Origin: Gammaproteobacteria bacterium
GTDB taxonomy: Bacteria; Pseudomonadota; Gammaproteobacteria; UBA6429; Thiohalophilaceae
Direction: 5' to 3'
Length of the DNA stretch: 58,828 bases
Assembly: GCA_026197095.1 (NCBI GenBank)
Contig: JAPHTF010000099.1
Span: 1-58,828, forward strand
In this document: positions 1 to 8,241 of the stretch, in pieces
How positions within the stretch are numbered: the first letter of the stretch is position 1
Layout: the number at the start of each line of letters is the position of its first letter
The notes under the pieces: model-generated
Databases searched by the model: none
What the model saw: only the letters and a program-made list of their open reading frames with translations
Told to the model about the DNA's origin: nothing
Translations under genes and position numbers: made by a program

Positions 1-93
1 CAAATTGATACAAGCTATAGAAAATTCACGGGTGATGAAAAAGAAAGGAAGGTTGATAAGATTATAAAAGAGTATGAGTTAAGAGGTAAGTGA
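1..93 (+). CDS. C-terminal end of an unidentified upstream gene (partial)
   Basis: An open frame runs from the first base of the window to a TGA at 91-93. It gives 30 residues rich in Lys, Glu and Arg (ending YELRGK). The stop overlaps the GTG at 90 of the next gene as GTGA, a typical arrangement for co-transcribed genes, which supports this being a real coding tail. The family cannot be identified from so short a stretch. It could also be a chance open frame, since 30 codons is not statistically strong. Confidence 0.45.
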   Translation, partial: QIDTSYRKFTGDEKERKVDKIIKEYELRGK

Positions 94-2795
94 GTGTGAA
101 GAATATTATCTTGTTAGCTTTCTTATGTGTATTTTTTGTTTCTAGAGTCGATGCTATAGAAATCCACACTCACGCCGTTGTCACTCAGAAAGCTATAGAG
201 AGAACAATATTATTAAATAATGTTTTTCAGCGGGAGTTAGGTCTGGATGAGTATAAAGATAATTTCGGCTTAAAGTATTATGATTACGATAATGATTTAG
301 ATGTCGAAGGTAATCACTTTGTTACTCTTGTGGAAAGGAGTAATGATGATTTTGATGATGATATTATTAAAGATGATTTTAAAGAAGGTTTAAGTTCAAT
401 AAAAGCTTGGTTTATGCGCGGTGCTATCCGTGAAGATGATTGCTGGATACCTTTTGGTATTTGTAATAATCCATTGGATGATCCTGTTAATGCTATTAGA
501 CCCTTCAGTCATTTTTTTGACCCTTATAACAATATAGGACTGGTTGTTCTAGGTTTTGAACATGAAACAGCACCCAGTTGGGCATTGGGTTCTGTGGAGC
601 CATTTAAAGCTCCTATTAAACCTTTGCCTGATTATTGGAATAATCTAAATCATTATACTGTTTTTGATGCGCAGCGTGCGATGGTACGCGCATTATCGGG
701 ACAATATATTGATGATTCTGGGGAAATAATAAGTTTAGATGAGTCAGAACGTAGGGCATATTGGGCTACCACATTTAGAGCATTAGGAAATGTAGTACAT
801 CTCGTGCAGGATATGGGGCAACCTCAGCACACACGAGGTGATGCGCATAGTAAAAGAAATACGCTCGAACAACAAGTTTATGAGAAATTGACAAATGTTA
901 GAGCATTAATTGCTGATCCTGAAGAGAAGTTTAAGTGCTTTGATGAAAGCGACCCTGCTGAAAGTATTACGCCACTCAATTTTTCTTCCTATCCTGTCCC
1001 TCAATTTAATAAATATGGGGATTATTTTTCAACGCAGCCAGGTGGCAAAACTCAAGATGGCAAAGGTTTAGCGGATTATAGTAACCGTAATTTTTTTACA
1101 GCAGGAACAAATAAAGAAGCTTCTGAATTTCCAAGCCCCGATAATAAAGAGTTAATAAAATCTGATGTAAGCTTTAATAGTGCATGCGTCAATAAAAATT
1201 CTGCAAAAAAATATATTTTATATAATGGTGAAGTTGATGATGAATATGATTCAACACAAAATGCAGTACTCCCATTAACTGCACGTTCGATATGGGATAT
1301 AAAAGATGCATCTTTGCCAAAGTATGCGCTAACACTAAAAAATTATGTGGCAATGGCTGATAATTTAATCCCTCGATCAGTGTCTTATAGTGCGGGACTT
1401 ATCAATTTCTTTTTTCGTGGCCGCCTGGATGTCACAAAGTCAGAAAATACAACTGACACATCAGGCAATACTCTTGTTGCCATCACAATAAAAAATACTT
1501 CTGGGCCAGATTTTCAAATGAGCAATGGCAAGATTGAAATATTTTATGATGCAATCGTAGACGGTGAAGAAATTCGTAAACCGGTACAACTGGCTGAAGG
1601 TGAAACAGGCAATATCACTGAACTACCAAATGGTGATGAAACAACATTAAAAATTATTTTACCAGGAGATATAGATACAAATAAGGAGAATCCTTTCGTA
1701 ATCGTTTACAACGGTATCATTGGTAAAGAACCGGGTGTAGCGGGGAAGGTATTTAGCCTCTCTGAAGAAACAGCAATTTTACTTTTTTATGAAAAAGATG
1801 GAAGTACTGATTTATTAGTAAAGCGTTCAGTAGATGAAGGGAAATCATGGGAAAATGTGGATGCAACTAATTTTGCCAGTTTTAGATTATATCCGAATAG
1901 CCGCGGTTACCAGTTATTACCATCAGGTAAAGGACGAGGTCTTTTAGTTGGGACAAATAGTAGTGGAATATTTACTTTACGTACAACGGATAATGGCAAT
2001 AGCTGGGCCCCTCATCTTGAACAAGCATACGGGCAATATACCGAAGTACTAAATGTTATTAGAGCGATACATGCTGGGGATGGCCGGCTTATAACCTATA
2101 ATAATATTTATTCAGGTTCTTACAAAGTAGGTACACGTACTTATTATACTTATGATGTTGAGTTATCTGAATCATTTGACGATGGTGAAAGCTGGACCCC
2201 ATTATCTCTTCCATTTGATGTGAATGGTTCAGCTTCTCAATTATTTTACCTGGGAAATCAACATTTATATCTATTAACATCCGGTTACGATATTTATTGT
2301 GGGTGCGTAAAATCATCATGGTATGAATCATTTGATTCGGGTGAAAATTTTACTAAAGCTGAGTTCACCTATGCTGATTTGGAATGGAAATATGATTGGT
2401 ATCGCGATGCCTATGCGTTTGATGATGGCAAGATCATTACGATGAAAAATATGGGGACTCTTGATCTTTTAACTTATAATTTTGCCGTTTCACATGATGG
2501 GGGAAAAACTTTAAACATTACTGATAAAGCCTCTAAGAATGAAATGTGGCCACAGGCAGAACCGATACATATTCGCCCAATAGGACAGGGAAAATTTGTT
2601 TCTTACGTATTTGACCCCTGGACAGCATATGAGAAAGGTTATGATACCTACTATGAAGGTAGTCTCGTCTCAAAAGATCGAGGCCAGAACTGGACAGAAA
2701 TGTCACAAGGCACATTAAGTACCTGGAATGGCCCATGGTACCTAATGATGGGCGTATTGACAAAAGATGGTAATAATTTGAAATATATTCATTAA
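90..2795 (+). CDS. Secreted zinc-phospholipase C/nuclease-like protein with six Asp-box repeats
   Basis: 901 residues. Residues 1-22 are a signal peptide (hydrophobic core, cleavage near VDA), so export by Sec is expected. The N-terminal part (about 23-430) has His26/His28 close to the mature N-terminus and a metal-ligand-like cluster HLVQDMGQPQHTRGDAH at 237-253 (HxxxD then H, D, H), as in the zinc-dependent phospholipase C/S1-P1 nuclease fold. Residues about 445-550 look like an Ig-type beta sandwich. Six Asp-boxes (S/T-x-D-x-G-x-x-aromatic or Leu) follow, with their Asp at 582, 634, 697, 749, 803 and 863; the 52-63 residue spacing suggests a six-bladed propeller. The start may be GTG 90 (GTGA overlap) or GTG 96, which lies 9 nt after AGAGG (82-86). 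Substrate is unknown; secretion by the type II system encoded later in the window is possible but only inferred. Confidence 0.7.
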   Translation: MSVKNIILLAFLCVFFVSRVDAIEIHTHAVVTQKAIERTILLNNVFQRELGLDEYKDNFGLKYYDYDNDLDVEGNHFVTLVERSNDDFDDDIIKDDFKEGLSSIKAWFMRGAIREDDCWIPFGICNNPLDDPVNAIRPFSHFFDPYNNIGLVVLGFEHETAPSWALGSVEPFKAPIKPLPDYWNNLNHYTVFDAQRAMVRALSGQYIDDSGEIISLDESERRAYWATTFRALGNVVHLVQDMGQPQHTRGDAHSKRNTLEQQVYEKLTNVRALIADPEEKFKCFDESDPAESITPLNFSSYPVPQFNKYGDYFSTQPGGKTQDGKGLADYSNRNFFTAGTNKEASEFPSPDNKELIKSDVSFNSACVNKNSAKKYILYNGEVDDEYDSTQNAVLPLTARSIWDIKDASLPKYALTLKNYVAMADNLIPRSVSYSAGLINFFFRGRLDVTKSENTTDTSGNTLVAITIKNTSGPDFQMSNGKIEIFYDAIVDGEEIRKPVQLAEGETGNITELPNGDETTLKIILPGDIDTNKENPFVIVYNGIIGKEPGVAGKVFSLSEETAILLFYEKDGSTDLLVKRSVDEGKSWENVDATNFASFRLYPNSRGYQLLPSGKGRGLLVGTNSSGIFTLRTTDNGNSWAPHLEQAYGQYTEVLNVIRAIHAGDGRLITYNNIYSGSYKVGTRTYYTYDVELSESFDDGESWTPLSLPFDVNGSASQLFYLGNQHLYLLTSGYDIYCGCVKSSWYESFDSGENFTKAEFTYADLEWKYDWYRDAYAFDDGKIITMKNMGTLDLLTYNFAVSHDGGKTLNITDKASKNEMWPQAEPIHIRPIGQGKFVSYVFDPWTAYEKGYDTYYEGSLVSKDRGQNWTEMSQGTLSTWNGPWYLMMGVLTKDGNNLKYIH

Positions 2796-3184
2796 TACCA
2801 AAATACTCGCAAAAATTGCTGTCTATTTAGCCCAGATAAAAAGCAGAGCAAAAGCTTTGATTTTATCTGTTCGGTTCTTGAATAGTGAGTGATATGTTTT
2901 CTCCTATCTTGCTCACAAGACAGAACCCGGCTTATCGGCCAACTCCACTTAATTTAAGATAAATTTCTTTTTATTTTGCTTTATTCCACTTTATTTTCTA
3001 CTTAAATTGCTCAATTAATAAGTAATTTCGCTCTCAAATAGCTCTTAGTTCACATTAAGTAAAATCTATAAATTCTTGATTTATAATGATTAAATTTTTT
3101 CCAGTTTTTCCCATTTTTACCCTCATCCACCTTACAAAAGTGCTCTAAGTCATTGTCTCATAAGCAAAATGTGGAACAGTCGAC
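2796..3184. other. Non-coding stretch between the secreted protein gene and the mraZ promoter
   Basis: This AT-rich stretch has no credible ORF or RNA gene. The only structure seen is an imperfect hairpin just after the upstream gene: CAGATAAAA (2833-2841) and TTTTATCTG (2861-2869) are exact inverted repeats separated by 19 nt that contain a small AAAGCTTT palindrome. No T-run follows, so it is at best a weak terminator or processing site. The rest, 2880-3184, is T/A-rich with no repeats that I could find. Confidence 0.4.
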
Positions 3185-3214
3185 TTGACAGTAAGGTAAT
3201 TTAGTAACTATAGT
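3185..3214 (+). promoter_or_regulatory. Sigma70-type promoter of the dcw cluster (Pmra-like)
   Basis: A perfect -35 box TTGACA lies at 3185-3190. After an 18-nt spacer there is TATAGT at 3209-3214, five of six bases of the -10 consensus. Transcription would begin near 3221, directly at the MraZ repeats and about 80 nt before mraZ. Position and box quality both agree with the mra promoter known upstream of mraZ in other gammaproteobacteria. Confidence 0.75.
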
Positions 3215-3222
3215 GTATGAAA

Positions 3223-3248
3223 GTGGATCAATGTGGGGTGAAGTGGAT
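3223..3248 (+). promoter_or_regulatory. MraZ operator: three GTGG repeats with 10-bp period
   Basis: GTGGAT (3223-3228), GTGGGG (3233-3238) and GTGGAT (3243-3248) are direct repeats spaced exactly 10 bp apart, one helical turn. MraZ of Escherichia coli binds three TGGGN repeats separated by 5 nt in front of its own gene; period and copy number match here, although two copies read TGGAT. The repeats start at the predicted transcription start, so bound MraZ would block initiation. This implies negative autoregulation of mraZ and the downstream division genes. Confidence 0.7.
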
Positions 3249-3300
3249 TTTAGAGATTTTCAGTCTTTAAGCTCTATTTCAAAATTGGAGGGGTCGGAAC

Positions 3301-3756
3301 TTGTTCCGAGGAGTTAATACATTAAACCTGGATGCAAAGGGTCGCATGGCTGTGCCGAGTAAATATCGGGATAGCTTGTTGTCTCAGTGTGCCGGACAGT
3401 TAGTGGTCACTGTTGATCGTAGTGATGCCTGCCTGTTGCTCTATCCCTTACCTGAATGGGAAGAAATCGAGCGTAAACTCGTTCGTCTTGGCAACCTCAA
3501 TAATCAAGCCCGCCGCTTACAACGTTTACTTATTGGCCATGCAACAGAAGTTGAAATGGACAGTAATGGTCGCATTCTCCTCCCTCCACCACTAAGAGAA
3601 TTCGCGAACCTGGACAAACGTATTGCATTAACTGGTCAGGGTAACAAGTTTGAAATTTGGGATGAGCAAACCTGGATGAATGAACGAGATAGCTGGGTAT
3701 CAGAAAATGATTCTGATGGCGCACTTTCAGCAGAACTGGAGTCTTTGTCATTGTGA
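3301..3756 (+). CDS. mraZ: Transcriptional regulator MraZ
   Basis: 151 residues, the usual length. MraZ is a ring-forming DNA-binding protein with two AbrB-like halves. The conserved loops are visible as [13 protein letters not shown] near residue 11 and [14 protein letters not shown] near residue 87. It opens the division and cell wall cluster and is expected to repress its own promoter through the repeats at 3223-3248. The TTG start is set by the universally conserved N-terminus [15 protein letters not shown] and by a strong ribosome site GGAGGGG at 3287-3293, 7 nt upstream. Its stop overlaps the rsmH start as GTGA. Confidence 0.96.
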   Translation: MFRGVNTLNLDAKGRMAVPSKYRDSLLSQCAGQLVVTVDRSDACLLLYPLPEWEEIERKLVRLGNLNNQARRLQRLLIGHATEVEMDSNGRILLPPPLREFANLDKRIALTGQGNKFEIWDEQTWMNERDSWVSENDSDGALSAELESLSL

Positions 3757-4700
3757 CCTCGCATGATTCAAGCACGTTGATTCATCAGCCAGTTTTGCTG
3801 GAGGAAGCACTTACCGCCTTAAATATTAAACCTGATGGATGTTACGTTGACGGTACTTTTGGCCGCGGTGGGCATAGCCAGGAAATTATGAAACAGCTGG
3901 GTAAGAGCGGTAAATTACTTGCGTTTGATAAAGATCCACAAGCCATCGCGCAAGCAAAATCGATTGCGGCAAATGATGATCGTCTTCATGTGAAGCAAGG
4001 TTCGTTTACTCAACTTAAGCAAACAGTTGAGAGCTTAGGTTGGCAAGGTAAGGTTGACGGTGTTTTCCTTGATTTGGGTGTTTCTTCTCCACAGCTTGAT
4101 GATGCCGGGCGCGGTTTTAGTTTTCGTTTTGATGGCCCTCTTGATATGCGTATGGATCCTGATTCAGGACAGTCTGCCGCTCAATGGTTAGCGAGTGCAG
4201 AAGAACGCGACATTATGATGGTGCTGTTTGATTATGGAGAAGAAAAATTTGCTCGCCGTATTGCCAGTGCAATTGTAGCTGCCCGCCAGGAACAGCCAAT
4301 AAATACGACAAAACGATTAGCTTCAATTGTTGCGGCGGCGAATCCTTCCCGTGAAAAAAATAAAGATCCCTCAACGCGCACTTTTCAGGCTATTCGAATT
4401 TTTATTAATCAGGAATTAGAAGATCTAAAAACATGTTTAGCACAAGCGGTTGACTTACTTGCACCCGGTGGACGTTTAGTAGTGATTAGTTTTCATTCTT
4501 TAGAAGACCGGATCGTAAAACGTTTTATCCGTGAGCAGTGTAAGGGGGATGACTTCCCGCTAGATTTACCTGTTATGCATGTACAGCTAAATCAGAATAT
4601 GAAAATGGTTGGGAAAGCGATTAAGGCGGGTCGAAAAGAGCTTAATCAGAATCCACGTGCGCGCAGTGCGGTGATGCGGGTAGCAGAACGTTTAGCATGA
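3753..4700 (+). CDS. rsmH: 16S rRNA (cytosine(1402)-N(4))-methyltransferase RsmH
   Basis: 315 residues, matching the family (about 313 in E. coli). It methylates N4 of C1402 in the decoding centre of 16S rRNA using S-adenosylmethionine. The N-terminus [10 protein letters not shown] and the SAM-binding loop [10 protein letters not shown] (about residues 33-42) are typical, as are [18 protein letters not shown] and the C-terminal [16 protein letters not shown]. The start is GTG at 3753, overlapping the mraZ stop by 4 bp, so translational coupling is likely. Also called mraW. Confidence 0.97.
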   Translation: MTSHDSSTLIHQPVLLEEALTALNIKPDGCYVDGTFGRGGHSQEIMKQLGKSGKLLAFDKDPQAIAQAKSIAANDDRLHVKQGSFTQLKQTVESLGWQGKVDGVFLDLGVSSPQLDDAGRGFSFRFDGPLDMRMDPDSGQSAAQWLASAEERDIMMVLFDYGEEKFARRIASAIVAARQEQPINTTKRLASIVAAANPSREKNKDPSTRTFQAIRIFINQELEDLKTCLAQAVDLLAPGGRLVVISFHSLEDRIVKRFIREQCKGDDFPLDLPVMHVQLNQNMKMVGKAIKAGRKELNQNPRARSAVMRVAERLA

Positions 4701-4954
4701 AACTGGTAATGGTGTTAGCGCTTATTGTATTAGCATCGTCATTGGGAGTCGTTTATACAAAACACCAATCACGCAAGCTATTTGTAGAGTTAGATATATT
4801 AAAAAAAGAACGCGATGAAATGAATGTTGAATGGGGTCGTTTACAACTTGAACAGAGCACCCTGGCTACACATGGTCGCATTGAACGTGCAGCAAAAAAA
4901 CGTTTAGGCATGGTTACACCTGAATATGAACAAACTTTAATAGTAAAACCATAA
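4697..4954 (+). CDS. ftsL: Cell division protein FtsL
   Basis: 85 residues. FtsL is a bitopic division protein that forms the FtsQLB complex and activates FtsWI. A single membrane segment lies at about residues 2-19 ([18 protein letters not shown]), with almost no cytoplasmic tail. A periplasmic coiled-coil region follows ([26 protein letters not shown]). The short cytoplasmic part is smaller than in E. coli FtsL (121 residues). The ATG overlaps the rsmH stop as ATGA. Position between rsmH and ftsI confirms the call, as the sequence itself is poorly conserved. Confidence 0.92.
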   Translation: MKLVMVLALIVLASSLGVVYTKHQSRKLFVELDILKKERDEMNVEWGRLQLEQSTLATHGRIERAAKKRLGMVTPEYEQTLIVKP

Positions 4955-4990
4955 GATAAAAATGAATCAATTAATTTTGAGAAATCAAAT

Positions 4991-6712
4991 TTGAGAAACC
5001 AAGTTCACAGTCCAGTCAGCCATTTCCGCTTATTAGTTGTGGTGGGGATTGTTTTTGCTGTTGCAGCAGTCATGATGTGGCGCGCGGTTGATTTACATGT
5101 CATGAATAAAGATTTTTTACAATCGCAAGGTAATGCGCGTTATATGCGCACTCTGCCTGTTGCGGCACACCGTGGCATTATTACTGACCGTAATGGTGAA
5201 CCACTTGCTGTAAGTACACCTGTTGATTCTGTATGGATTAATCCTGCTGAGTTTATGGCTGCCAGAGATTCATGGGGTAAGTTAACGAATCTGCTTTCAT
5301 TAGATAAAGAAAAAATTGAGCAGTTGGTATTGCAGCGATCTAATCGTGAATTTGTTTATTTGAAACGCCACATACGCCCTGATTTGGCAGAAAAAATAGC
5401 GGTATTAAATATTGATGGTGTTTACTTACAAAGAGAATATCGTCGTTATTATCCTGCTGGTGAAGTAGCAGCACATGTTTTAGGTTTTACCAATGTAGAT
5501 GATGCCGGACAAGAAGGTCTTGAGCTTGCATATAATGACTGGTTACGTGGCGAGTCTGGCCGCAAAATGGTAATAAAAGATCGACTTGGCCGTACCATTA
5601 AGCATGTAGAGTCCATTCAGGCAGCACAACCCGGTAAAGATTTAACGTTAAGTATTGACCGCCGTTTACAATATTTAGCCTACCGTGAATTAAAAAGAGC
5701 AGTGCTTCAATACAAAGCAAAATCAGCCTCAGCGGTTATCTTAGATACTAAAACAGGTGAAGTGCTTGCGATGGTAAATCAGCCATCCTATAACCCAAAC
5801 AATCGCAGTAAGCTAAATAGTAATCGCTTGCGTAATCGTGCCGTAACCGATGTGTTTGAGCCAGGTTCAACAATTAAACCATTTACAGTTGCAGCAGCAT
5901 TAGAAAGCGGTAAATTTAAATCAAATAGTATTGTTAACACCAGCCCTGGATATTTTCATATAGGTAAATATGTTGTTCAGGATGTAAAAAATTATGGACG
6001 AATTGATTTGTCGACCATTATGGCAAAGTCCAGCAACGTGGGTGCAAGTAAACTTGCATTAGATATCACGGCTAAAAATTTAACAGATGTACATTCACGT
6101 ATAGGTTTTGGTTTTACTACAGGAAGTGGATTTCCCGGAGAAGTAGGCGGCATCTTAAATATGCCGACTGAAAAACAATTAGTTGAGAAAGCGACACTCT
6201 CTTATGGTTATGGATTATCAGTTACTCCTCTTCAACTTGCGCGAGCATATGCTGCAATTGCAAATAATGGTGTGATGCCCGCAGTAAGTTTTACCCGCAT
6301 AAGTCAGGCTGAACATGAAACAAAAGTGTTATCAGTAAAACATGCAAAACAAATACGCATGATGTTAGAAGCTGTCGTTAGCGAAAAGGGTACAGGTTAT
6401 CGTGCCGATGTTTCCGGTTATCGTATCGCAGGTAAAACAGGTACAGTTAAAAAAGCTGATGCGGGTGGTTATAGTGATGATCGTTATTTAGCGGTATTTG
6501 CCGGTATGGCGCCGGTCAGCAATCCACGAATTGCGATGGTTGTAACCATAAATGAGCCTAAAGGTGACGTCTATTACGGTGGCAAAGTCGCCGCACCTGT
6601 TTTTTCAAAGGTTATGTCGGGTGCATTACGATTAATGGATATTGCTCCGGATGATATCTCTGATAAATCAGTACATCTTGCAAAACTGGTTATGGGAGAA
6701 CATGCACAATGA
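4991..6712 (+). CDS. ftsI: Peptidoglycan D,D-transpeptidase FtsI (PBP3)
   Basis: 573 residues. FtsI cross-links septal peptidoglycan in the periplasm together with FtsW. One membrane anchor lies at about residues 13-32. The PBP dimerisation domain follows (RGIITDRNGEPLAVS at 61-75), then the transpeptidase domain with Ser293-x-x-Lys296 (PGSTIKPF), SSN at 347-349 and KTGT at 482-485. All catalytic motifs are intact. The only in-frame start before the membrane segment is TTG 4991. A 14-bp imperfect tandem duplication sits immediately upstream and has put the nearby ATG 4962 out of frame (see findings), so the true start deserves checking. The stop overlaps murE as ATGA. Confidence 0.95.
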   Translation: MRNQVHSPVSHFRLLVVVGIVFAVAAVMMWRAVDLHVMNKDFLQSQGNARYMRTLPVAAHRGIITDRNGEPLAVSTPVDSVWINPAEFMAARDSWGKLTNLLSLDKEKIEQLVLQRSNREFVYLKRHIRPDLAEKIAVLNIDGVYLQREYRRYYPAGEVAAHVLGFTNVDDAGQEGLELAYNDWLRGESGRKMVIKDRLGRTIKHVESIQAAQPGKDLTLSIDRRLQYLAYRELKRAVLQYKAKSASAVILDTKTGEVLAMVNQPSYNPNNRSKLNSNRLRNRAVTDVFEPGSTIKPFTVAAALESGKFKSNSIVNTSPGYFHIGKYVVQDVKNYGRIDLSTIMAKSSNVGASKLALDITAKNLTDVHSRIGFGFTTGSGFPGEVGGILNMPTEKQLVEKATLSYGYGLSVTPLQLARAYAAIANNGVMPAVSFTRISQAEHETKVLSVKHAKQIRMMLEAVVSEKGTGYRADVSGYRIAGKTGTVKKADAGGYSDDRYLAVFAGMAPVSNPRIAMVVTINEPKGDVYYGGKVAAPVFSKVMSGALRLMDIAPDDISDKSVHLAKLVMGEHAQ

Positions 6713-8241
6713 TCTCTCAAGCTAAACAGCACTCAATGATCTTAAGTGACATATTAAATGGTTATATAAGAGAAGAATACTTAGATGAGAAATTTAATAA
6801 CATTGTTATCGACGGTTTGAGTCTTGATAGCCGGAATATTAAAAAACATTACCTGTTTCTTGCGATTAAAGGCGAAACAGTAAATGGAATTGAATTTATC
6901 AATAATGCCATTGAGCAAGGTGCTGCGGCAGTGCTGTGGGACGCCGATGCAGATGTCGATGCGATTGCTATTAATTGGCGTACAAACTCATCAGGAATTA
7001 ATGTACCAATCATTGCGGTTAAAAATTTAATTCAATTAACTGGTGCATTGTCTGACCGTTTTTACCGCAGCCCATCAGAAAAAATATCCGTATGTGGAAT
7101 TACAGGCACAAATGGCAAAACCTCTTGTGCTGATTTTATTGCGCAAATGATGAGTATCGATTCAGCTTGTGGAATGATGGGGACATTAGGTAGTGGTATA
7201 TATCCAGAATTAAAAGAAACCGGGTTTACTACACCCGATGCGATCACGTGTCAGCAGTGGTTAGCTGATATTGTTTCAGAACACGCAAACTTTGCAGTGA
7301 TGGAAGTTTCATCTCATGCGCTTATACAAGGACGCGTTAACGGTATTCATTTTAATAGTGCTGTGTTCACAAACTTAAGCCGTGATCATCTTGATTTTCA
7401 TGGCGATATGGATAGTTATGCAGAAGCTAAATTAAAACTCTTTAAAACTGCAGGTCTTAAAAATGCCATTATCAATATTGATGATGAGGCTGGCCGTAAT
7501 ATTGTTAATGAATTAGCTGATGATATTCATTGCCTTCGTTATGGCCTGAATAAAACGTATAACCCGGATGTATATGGTTATGATGTTCAGTTAGATGAAC
7601 ATGGATTGTCAATGCAAGTGATTACTCCCTGGGGTGAAGGGCGGTTAACTGCGCCGGTGATTGGTGATTTTAATGCCAGTAATTTGCTCGCTGTTTTATC
7701 AGTCATGTTGCTACAGGAAATTGATTTCACTGAGTCATTAAAACGTTTAACAACAATTAAAAGTGTAGCGGGTCGTATGCAACGCTTTGGTGGGGAAACA
7801 CGTCCACTGGTGATTGTTGATTTTGCGCACACTCCTGATGCGTTAGAGCAAGTACTCAATTCTTTACGTCAACATACCCAGCACAAGCTATGGTGTGTGT
7901 TTGGTTGTGGTGGAGATCGTGATAAAGGAAAGCGTCCATTAATGGGTGCGATTGCAGAAGATAAAGCAGATTACGTTGTATTAACAAATGATAATCCAAG
8001 AAATGAATCAGCAGAAAATATTCTGGAAGATATTAAATCTGGAATAGTTAATCTACATAACGTGACAATTGAACCTGATCGCCAGGCGGCCATTCATTTT
8101 GCGGTTAAACAAGCAAAAGCCGGAGATGTTGTTTTAATCGCGGGTAAAGGACATGAAAAATATCAGCTCGTTGGTGATATGAAATACCCCTTTGATGATG
8201 CTAAAGAAGTACAACAACAGCTTGAGGCATGTGCAGGATGA
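6709..8241 (+). CDS. murE: UDP-N-acetylmuramoyl-tripeptide synthetase MurE (meso-DAP-adding)
   Basis: 510 residues. MurE adds the third amino acid to UDP-MurNAc-L-Ala-D-Glu in the cytoplasm. The ATP-binding loop GTNGKTS is at 133-139. The DNPR motif at 428-431 is the signature of meso-diaminopimelate-specific enzymes, so a DAP-type peptidoglycan is predicted. The carbamylated-Lys region (YAEAKLKLF) and the GKGHEKYQ motif near the C-terminus are present. The ATG overlaps the ftsI stop by 4 bp. Confidence 0.96.
   Translation: MISQAKQHSMILSDILNGYIREEYLDEKFNNIVIDGLSLDSRNIKKHYLFLAIKGETVNGIEFINNAIEQGAAAVLWDADADVDAIAINWRTNSSGINVPIIAVKNLIQLTGALSDRFYRSPSEKISVCGITGTNGKTSCADFIAQMMSIDSACGMMGTLGSGIYPELKETGFTTPDAITCQQWLADIVSEHANFAVMEVSSHALIQGRVNGIHFNSAVFTNLSRDHLDFHGDMDSYAEAKLKLFKTAGLKNAIINIDDEAGRNIVNELADDIHCLRYGLNKTYNPDVYGYDVQLDEHGLSMQVITPWGEGRLTAPVIGDFNASNLLAVLSVMLLQEIDFTESLKRLTTIKSVAGRMQRFGGETRPLVIVDFAHTPDALEQVLNSLRQHTQHKLWCVFGCGGDRDKGKRPLMGAIAEDKADYVVLTNDNPRNESAENILEDIKSGIVNLHNVTIEPDRQAAIHFAVKQAKAGDVVLIAGKGHEKYQLVGDMKYPFDDAKEVQQQLEACAG

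Noticed and set aside
8229-8240. ATG 8229 as the murF start
   Set aside because: ATG 8238 has the usual ATGA overlap with murE and better spacing from GAGG; the longer form adds only MCR.
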